From Haloarcula salina (GTDB taxonomy: Archaea; Halobacteriota; Halobacteria; Halobacteriales; Haloarculaceae), in NCBI RefSeq assembly GCF_010119195.1, contig NZ_WRXL01000003.1, positions 448,168 through 512,167 of the forward strand: a stretch of DNA of 64,000 bases, read 5' to 3'. Of the stretch, positions 63,770 to 64,000 are shown piece by piece. The translations under genes and the position numbers were made by a program. Every line of letters begins with the position of its first letter. Positions within the stretch are counted from its first letter, which is position 1. The notes below the pieces were generated by a model that saw nothing but the letters and a program-made list of their open reading frames with translations, had not been told where the DNA came from and searched no databases.

Positions 63770-64000
63770 ATGGCTGCTTACCGTGATGCGTTCGTCGTCT
63801 GCCTCGTGGCGCTGCTGGTGGGGACTACAGCGTCAGGAACCGTTGCCGCACAGTCGCAGGTGACGCTCACCGTCACCGTCGTCGATCAGGACGGAGACAC
63901 GATAAGCGACGTGGACATCTCCGCAAGGTGGGACGACGGGGCGGGCGGGCCAGTCAACGAGACGACGCGCGCGAACGGCCAGGCGCTCGTCGACGTGCCG
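63770..64000 (+). CDS. Secreted protein, 5' part only (window edge)
   Basis: 77 codons are visible before the window ends. A Sec signal peptide (hydrophobic about 8-25, SGTVAAQS cleavage region) leads into a beta-rich stretch VTLTVTVVDQDGDTISDVDISARWDDG, like a carboxypeptidase-regulatory-like or Ig-type surface domain. Probably a haloarchaeal surface protein; its full length and anchoring cannot be seen. Confidence 0.7.
   Translation, partial: MAAYRDAFVVCLVALLVGTTASGTVAAQSQVTLTVTVVDQDGDTISDVDISARWDDGAGGPVNETTRANGQALVDVP

Overview
The window is chromosomal DNA of an extremely halophilic archaeon (class Halobacteria, probably near Haloarcula/Halomicrobium; the genus is a guess). The signs are very high GC, strongly acidic proteins, the 129-residue haloarchaeal 2Fe-2S ferredoxin with its acidic N-terminal insert, archaeal ribosomal proteins S24e and S27ae, a fused Kae1-Bud32 protein, TiaS, RFC small subunit, a halobacterial transducer, KaiC-like ATPases, and TATA boxes 25-30 bp upstream of many leaderless starts. 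Coding density is high. No rRNA, CRISPR array, transposase or integrase gene is visible.

Layout. 0-10 kb: a DUF5828-type protein, a PfpI-family protein, a complete TAXI-type TRAP transporter operon (lipoprotein, DUF1850 protein, fused permease), uracil phosphoribosyltransferase, small haloarchaeal proteins and a phosphohexomutase. 10-19 kb: thioesterase, tRNA-Thr with two decayed 3'-end copies, an isoprenoid-synthase-like protein, enoyl-CoA hydratase, DUF3105 protein, NAD+ synthase, tRNA-Gly, an RFC small subunit, and a histidine kinase/KaiC-like signalling pair. 19-28 kb: S24e-S27ae-Kae1/Bud32, an ITP/XTP pyrophosphatase, an SDR enzyme, a transducer, a PIN-like protein coupled to a 34-residue ORF, a TrkA-type protein and a repeat-rich secreted protein. 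28-38 kb: RNase Z, an oxidoreductase, a DJ-1-like protein, PhzF, VOC, a tartrate/malate dehydrogenase-like enzyme, an MFS transporter, tRNA-Ser with one decayed 3'-end copy, and threonine deaminase. 38-50 kb: a two-RCK K+ channel, citrate synthase with a duplicated 3' end, a PhoU/RCK protein, an aspartoacylase-like enzyme, TiaS, an HTH regulator, glutaredoxin, PyrE and a second phosphohexomutase. 50-64 kb: HisI, a probable pseudokinase, prepilin peptidase, ferredoxin, two tandem PiT phosphate transporters, a HAD hydrolase, MutL, a PfkB kinase with an altered catalytic motif, and the start of a secreted protein.

The most unusual signal is not a protein. At four separate places (tRNA-Thr, tRNA-Ser, citrate synthase, rdgB/SDR junction) the last 18-126 bp of a gene is repeated once or twice 113-202 bp farther downstream, always on the 3' side of the intact gene, and the DNA between copies holds inverted repeats. 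Next to both tRNA genes the spacer also carries an inverted copy of the T-arm. At rdgB/SDR the second copy supplies the start codon of the next gene. This looks like the footprint of a small non-coding element that inserts at gene 3' ends and restores them, or of a replication/recombination process with the same outcome. Other points: a PIN-type two-gene unit resembling a toxin-antitoxin pair, a degenerate Ser/Thr kinase preceded by a leaderless 24-codon ORF in the same frame ending in TAG directly before its ATG, and several metabolic enzymes with substituted catalytic residues.
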